A stretch of DNA of 31,582 nt. Origin: a virus. The stretch is taken from the IMG/VR virus record IMGVR_UViG_3300047546_001003, positions 1-31,582 of that record. One strand, 5' to 3'. Both the position numbers and the translations under genes were made by a program. Below, piece after piece: positions 7,605 through 14,553 of the stretch. The notes below the pieces were generated by a model. The model did no database searches. It had not been told where the DNA came from and saw nothing but the letters and a program-made list of their open reading frames with translations. The stretch's first letter is position 1. Each line of letters starts with the position of its first letter.

Positions 7605-8155
7605 AATATTTTGTAGCGTTTTAGTATTAGATAAACTAGAATGAACAAAAATAAGAAAACAAGTGAACCTCCAATAAGCCACTTCTTCCAAGATTGTTCT
7701 ATTCGTGTTTCTTTAATAGCTTGTTTTGCTTCTATCTTTTCTACCTTTACAATTTCCTCACTTCTTACTTTAACTGTATCATACACTATCTTTGTAATTA
7801 TTCTAATTGAATCAATGATCTTTCTAGCCTCCACTTTACTTTCTCTAAGATCAAATCTTCTATTGATTCTAAGTATCTTTCTTTCATTCCTACCTTTGAT
7901 TCTTTCTAATCTAGGTTTCTCTGTATGAGGTTTGATAACAATAGTTCCATCTGTAGGCTCAACCCCACAAGAATCAACTTGGATTAGTCCATTATTAATA
8001 AGATCAATTACCGTATTAACTGTAACACTATCAATATCTAAACTTTTTGGAATATCTACTACAGTACTATCTTTCTTAGGTAGATCAGGAGGAGTTAGAG
8101 GTTGTTTTGATTTACAAGATCCAACAAAAAGAAGAAGTATGATAAGGTATTTCAT
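7601..8155 (-). CDS. Unimolecular spanin candidate (lipoprotein with C-terminal membrane anchor)
   Basis: This 184-residue protein has a lipoprotein signal (MKYLIILLLFVGSC, lipobox V-G-S-C with acylated Cys14). After it come a proline-rich stretch, a Lys/Arg/Glu-rich helical region (about 85-155) and one C-terminal membrane helix (WLIGGSLVFLFLFILVYLIL, about 159-178) before KRYKIL. An outer-membrane lipid anchor joined through a periplasmic linker to an inner-membrane helix is the architecture of unimolecular spanins such as T1 gp11. Those fuse the two membranes in the last step of Gram-negative lysis. The start overlaps the previous stop by one base and the end overlaps the next start as ATGA. 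It sits among tail genes, far from endolysin and holin. The topology is seen; the spanin role is inferred. A lipoprotein tail component is the main alternative. Confidence 0.6.
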   Translation of the reverse strand: MKYLIILLLFVGSCKSKQPLTPPDLPKKDSTVVDIPKSLDIDSVTVNTVIDLINNGLIQVDSCGVEPTDGTIVIKPHTEKPRLERIKGRNERKILRINRRFDLRESKVEARKIIDSIRIITKIVYDTVKVRSEEIVKVEKIEAKQAIKETRIEQSWKKWLIGGSLVFLFLFILVYLILKRYKIL

Positions 8156-8715
8156 TATGCAGTAAATAATGATATTGTTACTTCTTTACCAATTAACATA
8201 TTTGGTGTAATAGCTCCATCACCACAAAAAATCATAATATATTCATCTTGTATAGGTTCTCCAACTACAATATCACCATCTTCTAAACCTTGTTGACCAT
8301 ACCAATTATCATTATTAGGATCCAAACTAATATCAGGACCTATAGCACGAGCTAAAGTAATAGGCTGGTTAGTAATTCCAAATAATGTAATTTTTATCCC
8401 ATAAATTCTTTTTTCAGTAAGTCCATTTAAGATAAATCTAATTCCTGCAATACCATTAACAGTATCTAATGCTAAACCTGGACCATTAATAGAAAATGTA
8501 GTTTTTGTAAGAGTAGATCCTATAGTATTTGGAGCAGGACAACAACTATCACAAGCTCCTGAACCAGGAGCAGTTACTTCACCTGATTTTACAGATAAAT
8601 TATAAGCGTTAATAAACCACTTAAAATCCTTAGTCATCTGAGGATCAGGGATAGGATATTTGTTCAAATGCGAGAGCATTTTAAGAACATTTTTATTTAA
8701 AGTATCAACTGACAT
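8155..8715 (-). CDS. Virion structural protein, beta-rich, unknown
   Basis: This 186-residue protein has a helical N-terminus (TLNKNVLKMLSHLNKYPIPD), a linker with a cysteine cluster (GACDSCCPAPN, about 53-63) and a beta-rich C-terminal domain (KTTFSINGPGLALDTVNG...). The cysteine cluster parallels those in the two proteins further downstream. The start is unusual: TACCTTTG ends four bases before the ATG, and a 79-base gap precedes it, so it probably begins an internal transcript. It is coupled to the spanin-like gene by a TAATG overlap. I cannot name a family. Confidence 0.45.
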   Translation of the reverse strand: MSVDTLNKNVLKMLSHLNKYPIPDPQMTKDFKWFINAYNLSVKSGEVTAPGSGACDSCCPAPNTIGSTLTKTTFSINGPGLALDTVNGIAGIRFILNGLTEKRIYGIKITLFGITNQPITLARAIGPDISLDPNNDNWYGQQGLEDGDIVVGEPIQDEYIMIFCGDGAITPNMLIGKEVTISLFTA

Positions 8716-8719
8716 AGTT

Positions 8720-8727
8720 CAAAGGTA
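8720..8727 (-). promoter_or_regulatory. TAnnTTTG promoter box (TACCTTTG) 4 nt before the start codon
   Basis: On the minus strand TACCTTTG is followed by AACT and the ATG at 8715. It is an exact match to the Bacteroidota -7 element, in a 79-base gap with no other content. An upstream TTTG is 12 nt away, the same distance as at the 4266-4273 box. The gap shows no terminator hairpin. Confidence 0.45.
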
Positions 8728-8794
8728 TTAGTTTTGTATCAAATTTATTGATAATGATTATTTTGTCTAGTCCAAATAAGTTAGTTGAAATAGC

Positions 8795-8935
8795 TTATTG
8801 TGGAAATATCTCTTCATACAATCCATCCCCTCTTAATTCAAATACTCTAAGATTATTTAAATCAGTCGGAAGATCATTAGTATATGAGGTAGTATAACCA
8901 CCATCTTGATCATATGTAAAAATTAAATATTGCAT
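8795..8935 (-). CDS. 46-residue hypothetical protein downstream of a fibre gene
   Basis: This frame fills most of the gap after the 572-residue fibre gene. Its ATG is one base after that gene's stop, and it ends TAA at 8795. The protein opens MQYLIFTYDQDGGYTTSYT, contains NNLRVFELRGDGLYEEI and is acidic. Position and spacing imply translational coupling to the fibre. Small proteins next to fibre genes can be chaperones or virion tip components, but nothing in this sequence identifies one. Confidence 0.5.
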   Translation of the reverse strand: MQYLIFTYDQDGGYTTSYTNDLPTDLNNLRVFELRGDGLYEEIFPQ

Positions 8936-8936
8936 A

Positions 8937-10655
8937 TTAGAAAATAGTTACAGTTATGTGTTCAATAGTAAAGGTTTGATTCGAAGGATCTACTACATAT
9001 TCTAATACAATATTGGAACCAACATCTGCATAGTTTTGTGTCCCTTGGTTACTAGAACCTGTTGTTGTTCTAGCATATGTAACACCAGTAGCTGACACTC
9101 TAGCAAAAGATATAAATGCGGCATTTTGAACACCTGATGAGTTAATAGGTACAGTTAAGGATTGAGCATTACCACCCTGATTCCATTTTGCTTGTAATGT
9201 TCTATTAGCACTAGGTGCTGTAGAAGGGGTTGATGCAATCATTCTTACTTCAATCATTTGACCTACTGAAACAGAAGATCTTGGAATATTTACAATAGTA
9301 CCAGTTGTTACAGTATTTGCAGGAATTGTTACAGCAGATGATAATCTATACAATACTTTTGGTGTATCAGTTGTTGCTGCTTTTGTATTAAGCTGAGTTT
9401 GAATAGCAGATGTTACACCAGATAAATACCCCATCTCAGCTTGAGTGGCACCATTTAAACTACCAGTATCAGTGAGTGTAAAAATAACACTACTATATGC
9501 ACTATTAACTATTTCAATTGCTCCTGCTGAGTTTAAGCGAAAGTATTTATTAATATTAGTCGCACCAGCTGCTGCATTAGTAGCTTTAAGAAAATCTAAA
9601 TAACTAGTACCTCCATTAGTATTAGAACCAGATACAATTACCCCTACTTTATCTGCACCACTGCCAGTGGGAGAGGTAACACTAACTCCAGCACTAGCTG
9701 TAATAAGTGATGAAAATGTTTTAGCACCACCAACTGTTTCTGTACCAGTATTGTGTACTACAGAACTATCTGCAGCTTTAGAATCAAGTTGAGTTTGTAT
9801 TGCCGAAGTAACACCATCCAAATAGTTAAATTCTGTATTAGATACTGCACCACTATTTATTTTAGTAGCGTCAATACCTGTTGGCATATCACTAGCTGAT
9901 AACTGTTTATTTTTCCAAATACCATCCGAGGCATAATAAAGAAAATCATTAGTAGCTGGTGTAGTAATAGTTACACCATGTAATTCAGTTAATTCATAAC
10001 CATTTTGAATTGCTAATACAATTCTACCTTGGGTGGGATGAGAGCGAGCTACATATCCAATAAATACAGCATGAGCTGGCTCTGCAGGAGGAGTGTTGGC
10101 TTGCATTGCACCTGCTGTTTCACTTAACCATAATGAGTTACCTGCTGTAAAAGAACTAGTATCAAGATCATGTAATGTGCCACTTACTGCTACGTATCCA
10201 TCAGAGTTGTTTGCAATATTAGCTGATACCATTCCAATAGTTTTAGATGAAGTAGCTTCATCTGTAGCATCTGCCAATACAGCATTTGGTCTATTGCCTG
10301 TAGCTCCTGATAGATAAACAATTTGACCTTTTGTTAATGTAGAACCAGTACTATTACGAACAATAATCTTTACCGTTTCAGCAGAGTCTACTACACCATC
10401 ATCATCTATATCATATGTAGCTTTAAGCATATCTCCACTACCACCACTAGATTTAGCAATCAGATCAACATCTTGAATACCATCTTTAAACCAATATTCT
10501 ACAATACCAGTACCATCATACACACCAACAGTTTGACCAATCTTTCTATCACCAATAGGTAAAAGATTTAAGGCTTGTGTGGTAGTAAGATATGGTCCAT
10601 ATTTAGCATCAGCTAATTCATTACCAACAACATAAAGAGGTGTAGTTGTTTTCAT
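8937..10655 (-). CDS. Tail or head fibre protein with repeated shaft motifs
   Basis: This 572-residue protein has a conserved-looking N-terminus (attachment part) with GDRKIGQTVGVYDGTGIVEYWF and then DMLKATYDIDDDGVVDSAE, a motif common in fibres of many phages. A Ser/Thr/Ala/Gly-rich shaft holds two copies of a near-identical element, YLDGVTSAIQTQLDSKAA (about 283-300) and YLSGVTSAIQTQLNTKAA (about 407-424). Such L-x-G-V-T-S-x-I-Q-T-Q-L repeats form trimeric fibre shafts. The C-terminal 130 residues form a different beta-rich domain, probably the receptor-binding tip. It is third of four consecutive fibre genes, separated from its neighbours by 1-2 bases. Confidence 0.8.
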   Translation of the reverse strand: MKTTTPLYVVGNELADAKYGPYLTTTQALNLLPIGDRKIGQTVGVYDGTGIVEYWFKDGIQDVDLIAKSSGGSGDMLKATYDIDDDGVVDSAETVKIIVRNSTGSTLTKGQIVYLSGATGNRPNAVLADATDEATSSKTIGMVSANIANNSDGYVAVSGTLHDLDTSSFTAGNSLWLSETAGAMQANTPPAEPAHAVFIGYVARSHPTQGRIVLAIQNGYELTELHGVTITTPATNDFLYYASDGIWKNKQLSASDMPTGIDATKINSGAVSNTEFNYLDGVTSAIQTQLDSKAADSSVVHNTGTETVGGAKTFSSLITASAGVSVTSPTGSGADKVGVIVSGSNTNGGTSYLDFLKATNAAAGATNINKYFRLNSAGAIEIVNSAYSSVIFTLTDTGSLNGATQAEMGYLSGVTSAIQTQLNTKAATTDTPKVLYRLSSAVTIPANTVTTGTIVNIPRSSVSVGQMIEVRMIASTPSTAPSANRTLQAKWNQGGNAQSLTVPINSSGVQNAAFISFARVSATGVTYARTTTGSSNQGTQNYADVGSNIVLEYVVDPSNQTFTIEHITVTIF

Positions 10656-10657
10656 TA

Positions 10658-11785
10658 TTATACAGTTATGTTATAATACCTACCCATATTTTGTTCAATC
10701 ACAGATCTTTCAATATGGTTATATGTGCCATCAAATGCAATAAATTCTTGAAATGAGTAATCAATTTCATCTCCTCCACATGTAGCTAGATTACCATTAT
10801 TATCATACCCTCTAGGATTAGGATTACCTATAAAAAAGAAAGACAAATTAGTAGTAGAAGTAGGAGAAACTCTATCTACTATGGGAAATCTTATTAAACT
10901 ACATTGATAATTTCTTGTAAAATCTAAACTCCCATTAACATATGTACTCATAGTCCTATTTGCATTTCTATCTGTAATAGAAATAATTCTGCCAGCAGAT
11001 CCATCATGAATATTTGTATTTGATATACTTGCTCCAATACCAATAATTGGGTGAGCCGCACAAGCAGGAAATGAACTACCACATGATTCAGCATAATTTG
11101 GAAAAGTTCTTGATCCAAAACCTAACCAACTACTAGAAGCTTGTTGGTTTGGTATACCAAATGCATGAAATGCAGTATAAGTAGTACAATTTGTAGGTGA
11201 TACACTACTACTATCTGTTGTAAAATTAGCTACTCCATAAAGACTTATTTGATTTGTAGGAAAGTTTACACTAGTTGAAACATATTTAACAATTGTTAAA
11301 CTACCTAAATTATTTACAAGATTATAGTAATCTGCACAAGCTCCTGTGTATTGTAATCGTCCAAGTATATTTGGGAAAAATATAGATGGTTTACCATCTA
11401 CTAATCTAAAATTTCCATTTTGCATTAGAAATGGTTGAGAGGAAACAGTAGATTGTGTAATATGTCTATTACGAGTAGATTGATCATACCAAGTATGAAC
11501 TGTTACATTTCCCCCATTAGCAAATGCTGATAAAGTATGTGTAGAACTTAAGGTAAATCCTGTCCCAGCTGTAGTGATAGTAACAATAGAACTAGTACTA
11601 ACTTCTCCATTAGAATCAAATGCTAAATCACCTAAAGCCCCTACACTATTTCTAACTCTTAAACAAGCACCTGTATAAGCATTGCGTAATTTTCTTAACC
11701 CATAAGCAAACAATGCTGTTGAATACACTGAATCTAAAGGTAATGCTCCACCTAAAGAAAATAACATAGATCTTCTTAATGACAT
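10658..11785 (-). CDS. Fibre/adhesin with arabinofuranosidase B-like (concanavalin-type) domain
   Basis: This 375-residue protein contains the pattern AYGLRKLRNAYTGACLRVRN (about 27-46), then GDLAFDSNGEV, VTVHTWYDQSTRNRHITQ, a Q-P segment and GKPSIFF. This order (L-R-x-L-x-x-x-Y-x-G-x-x-x-x-V-R, F-D-x-x-G, W-Y-D-Q-S-x-x-x-x-H-x-x-Q, G-K-P-x-x-x-F) is the hallmark of the jelly-roll domain related to alpha-L-arabinofuranosidase B. That domain is frequent in phage tail fibres and usually works there as a carbohydrate-binding domain. The C-terminal half is lectin-like with several cysteines. Whether it still has enzyme activity cannot be told. It probably recognises host capsule or surface glycans. 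Confidence 0.75.
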   Translation of the reverse strand: MSLRRSMLFSLGGALPLDSVYSTALFAYGLRKLRNAYTGACLRVRNSVGALGDLAFDSNGEVSTSSIVTITTAGTGFTLSSTHTLSAFANGGNVTVHTWYDQSTRNRHITQSTVSSQPFLMQNGNFRLVDGKPSIFFPNILGRLQYTGACADYYNLVNNLGSLTIVKYVSTSVNFPTNQISLYGVANFTTDSSSVSPTNCTTYTAFHAFGIPNQQASSSWLGFGSRTFPNYAESCGSSFPACAAHPIIGIGASISNTNIHDGSAGRIISITDRNANRTMSTYVNGSLDFTRNYQCSLIRFPIVDRVSPTSTTNLSFFFIGNPNPRGYDNNGNLATCGGDEIDYSFQEFIAFDGTYNHIERSVIEQNMGRYYNITV

Positions 11786-11787
11786 TG

Positions 11788-13353
11788 TTATGCTTGATTA
11801 ATAGAATAAATAACAGTAGTGCCACTGATATATGTAAAGTAAATATAATTATTAACACTAGGTTTATAGTTACCACTACCAGATAATTTTAAAGCACTAT
11901 TAATAGTAGGTGCAGTAGATGAATTGTGCACTACAATATGTGTGACACCTACTTTAGCAGAGGTAGTACTCATATTAATAGTAGAAGCAGTAACAGGTGA
12001 TGCAAAAGTTCCATATATTGTATCAGCTAATGAAAAATCCAATGTGATAATAGTTCCTGATCCTGCACTAGTATTAGCTGTAACATCTAATTTATTAGCT
12101 ACTTTCGTAATCTCATCATACATAGCACCTGTAATAACTCCTCTTTTATCACTTGCTGCAGTGGGAATATTTAATGTAATAACAGGAGTAGTTGTTCCAG
12201 TTGCAACTGTAGATGTAATATCAGTTCCACTTGATCCAATAGTAAGAGCTGCAACACTAGTAACAGTTCCACTTCCTCCACCACTAATTACAATATTACC
12301 ACTACCTAATAGTGATGTACCATTAATAGTTTTAATATTTGTACCAGAAACTAATGCTGCTTGTTTATTATTAAAAGTACTCCAATCAGCGGATGATAGA
12401 TAACCATTTGTACTACTATTTGCAGCAGACATTGAAATTACAGCTTTACCTGAATTAATAGTATAACCTACTGGTGTAGTAGCTGATATATCAGTTAATG
12501 CAATACCTGCTGTATATGGGGTAGCTCCCCATGTAGCACCATTAAAAAGTAACATATCTCCAGTATTGGGAGTAGTTACTGTTGTAGCATCAACATCATC
12601 TAATTCATATAAATGTTGTTTTAATGTTCCTGAACTAGTTATAGAATATGTAACAGTATAAGTTTTTGTACCAGAGTTATAACTACCTGATACACCAATC
12701 CCTCCAGAACCTGTAAATACAATATTACTAAATGCACCTGCTGTAGCACTTACTGTTGCTGTTGGTGCATCAATAGTAACTACATTTTCATCATTAGTAG
12801 GTGCTACAACCATACTAGTAATTCCACTACCTTTAAATCGTAATTTAGAATAAGAGTTACTATATGAACTATCAAAATTAAGTACTGTAAGATTTGCAGC
12901 AGTTACAGATAAAATACCACTACCATCAATAGATAAACCACTACCCACTCTAACTATACCAGTATTACCAGCACTAGCTATTCTTAATGATAAATCACCA
13001 TTTCCACTATCAATAGAAATTGGTCCACCAGATGGAATTCTTACACCACCTAATACACTTGCACTAGCAATAGGTAGAGAATATGCAGTAGGGCTAAGTG
13101 AGGTCTTCACCCATGTACTACCATTCCAAACATATAAACCATTATTTCCACTATCATTCCATACATAACCAGCACAACCCTCTTCTAATCTTTGAGCGGA
13201 TGTAGCATTTAATAAAGATAATGAAGCAGCTGATCTCCATCCACCTTTACCAAGAAAAGCATAATGGGTGGGATAGGCATCAGGGATGCCACCAACTTGA
13301 GCAACGGTGATAGCATCACTTACTTTTAGATTTGAATTTCCGTAGTTTGGCAT
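11788..13353 (-). CDS. Tail or head fibre protein
   Basis: This 521-residue protein has an N-terminal domain (about 1-95) ending in NNGLYVWNGSTWVK, a motif that often precedes fibre shafts. A long Ser/Thr/Gly/Ala-rich shaft follows, with ASVLGGVRIPSG, then STNGYLSSADWSTFNNKQAA, LLGSGNI and TVTSVA. The S-x-A-D-W-x-x-F-x-N-K and G-N-x-x-I elements are recurrent in fibre and collar proteins of many phage groups. The C-terminus is beta-rich. The gap to the neighbouring fibre genes is 2-4 bases on each side. Role: host recognition or virion decoration. Confidence 0.8.
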   Translation of the reverse strand: MPNYGNSNLKVSDAITVAQVGGIPDAYPTHYAFLGKGGWRSAASLSLLNATSAQRLEEGCAGYVWNDSGNNGLYVWNGSTWVKTSLSPTAYSLPIASASVLGGVRIPSGGPISIDSGNGDLSLRIASAGNTGIVRVGSGLSIDGSGILSVTAANLTVLNFDSSYSNSYSKLRFKGSGITSMVVAPTNDENVVTIDAPTATVSATAGAFSNIVFTGSGGIGVSGSYNSGTKTYTVTYSITSSGTLKQHLYELDDVDATTVTTPNTGDMLLFNGATWGATPYTAGIALTDISATTPVGYTINSGKAVISMSAANSSTNGYLSSADWSTFNNKQAALVSGTNIKTINGTSLLGSGNIVISGGGSGTVTSVAALTIGSSGTDITSTVATGTTTPVITLNIPTAASDKRGVITGAMYDEITKVANKLDVTANTSAGSGTIITLDFSLADTIYGTFASPVTASTINMSTTSAKVGVTHIVVHNSSTAPTINSALKLSGSGNYKPSVNNYIYFTYISGTTVIYSINQA

Positions 13354-13357
13354 GAGA

Positions 13358-14410
13358 TTATGTAATTGTTATATTTCCAAATGCTGCTAAAGTAGGGTAA
13401 TTACTTCTGTATAATGAATAGTTTACACCATTATAGGTGATAGTTTTATAATAAGTAGTAGCATCTCCATTATTATAACTATCACTGTTGGTGTAACTAT
13501 TTGAACCATCACTTGCACCTAAAAATGAAAATCCATTTGTACCTAAATAAGCTGTAGTTAAATTAATTGTTGAAGGAATTGCAAAATAAAAATAACATGC
13601 TCCAGTTCCAGGATGTCCACTATTTCCATATGGTCCACTTATACTTGTTTTAAGTGAAGAAGCAGTTAAACTACTAGTTGTAATACTTCCTGGAGAAGTA
13701 GATGCTAATACATATCCACTAAATACTTTAAATTTAGCAATGATGGTAGCTGTTGCAGTAGGTGTTGCACTAGTATTATCACTTTTTGTACCAGTACCAG
13801 TAAGAGTAAAGGTAGCTGTTTGTCCAGGTGCAGTAAATTGTAATGTGGGAGATAATGTTCTAGGTGCACCAGATACTACACTTGTAAGTGTTTGACTATT
13901 ACCAGCAAGAGTGAAAGATGTTAATGTACTATTAACTGGAGGGGGACAGGGTTCTACACCAGGAACTGTAGTAGGACTACCAGCTGATGTAAAAGGTGTA
14001 AATGTAGGAGTTATTGAAGAAAGAGTAGATCCAATTTCAAGTTCTATTGGGGATATTGTAAAATCTGTAATACTCGGGGTAGACACTGGAGTACATGCTG
14101 CAGGAGGATTACCAATAATAATTTGATTACCAGATCTAGTAACACTAATATCAGCACGAGTACTTTTGATAATTAAAGGTTGACCAGAGTTAGGTAGGGT
14201 GATTTCAGCAGCAGTACCAGATTGATCACTAGCACTTACAAATAATGAACTAGCAGAAGATCCGCCTCCACCTGTGTTACCACCAGTAGAACCACTAATA
14301 CCTTCATCCTGTAATACCTTCAAGATAAAATCTTTCAAGGAGATACCACTACCTTTATCACAGATAACATTATCTTTCCTTAAAATAATATCGTCATTAC
14401 AACCAGCCAT
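13358..14410 (-). CDS. Fibre-base or adhesin protein with Gly-rich hinge, first gene of the fibre unit
   Basis: This 350-residue protein has a compact N-terminus with three Cys (AGCNDDIILRKDNVICDKG) and a helix (LKDFILKVLQDE). A flexible GGNTGGGGSS hinge (about 42-51) follows, then a proline/threonine-rich Ig-like region, and a C-terminal domain starting FKVFSGYVLAS that includes CYFYFAIPSTINL and ends FGNITIT. The modular plan suggests a virion-anchored N-terminus displaying C-terminal domains outward. It begins the fibre transcription unit, 94 bases downstream of a strong terminator. No enzymatic motif is visible. Confidence 0.6.
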   Translation of the reverse strand: MAGCNDDIILRKDNVICDKGSGISLKDFILKVLQDEGISGSTGGNTGGGGSSASSLFVSASDQSGTAAEITLPNSGQPLIIKSTRADISVTRSGNQIIIGNPPAACTPVSTPSITDFTISPIELEIGSTLSSITPTFTPFTSAGSPTTVPGVEPCPPPVNSTLTSFTLAGNSQTLTSVVSGAPRTLSPTLQFTAPGQTATFTLTGTGTKSDNTSATPTATATIIAKFKVFSGYVLASTSPGSITTSSLTASSLKTSISGPYGNSGHPGTGACYFYFAIPSTINLTTAYLGTNGFSFLGASDGSNSYTNSDSYNNGDATTYYKTITYNGVNYSLYRSNYPTLAAFGNITIT

Positions 14411-14428
14411 ACACTTTTATTTTGAATT

Positions 14429-14495
14429 TAAAGATATCTACAAACAATCCAAATCTGGATTAAACAAAAATTGTACTATTCACAAATCAAATCTA
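14429..14495 (-). promoter_or_regulatory. Putative promoter region of the fibre unit
   Basis: The gap between the terminator and the fibre unit holds an exact TAnnTTTG box (TAGATTTG at 14488-14495) and a one-mismatch box (TATCTTTA at 14429-14436). Between them lies the 16-nt inverted repeat AATCCA-AATC-TGGATT at 14446-14461. Transcription from the first box would give a leader of about 70 nt containing the hairpin; the second would give a short leader. Confidence 0.4.
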
Positions 14496-14503
14496 TATAT
14501 AGT

Positions 14504-14529
14504 AAAAAAGGTGAGCATTTGCCCACCTT
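14504..14529 (-). terminator. Rho-independent terminator after the 594-residue structural gene
   Basis: On the minus strand AAGGTGGGC-AAAT-GCTCACCTT forms a 9-bp stem (one G-U pair) with a 4-nt loop and a terminal T-run. It lies 24 bases downstream of the stop at 14554. Confidence 0.85.
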
Positions 14530-14553
14530 CTTTACTTATTAGGTTAGTTAGAA

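Noticed and set aside
7605-7691. Longer start for the 179-residue tail protein
   Set aside because: Would overlap the C-terminal membrane anchor of the upstream gene; the ATG at 7604 forms a standard ATGA overlap.
9360-9840. Repeated TSAIQTQL DNA segments considered as a recombination or direct-repeat element
   Set aside because: The two copies are diverged at the DNA level and explained as protein-level fibre-shaft repeats.
11924-12403. Plus-strand 159-codon frame with hydrophobic composition
   Set aside because: It mirrors the Ser/Thr/Gly/Ala-rich fibre shaft on the minus strand; complementary codons of such sequence give Val/Ile/Ala-rich shadows.
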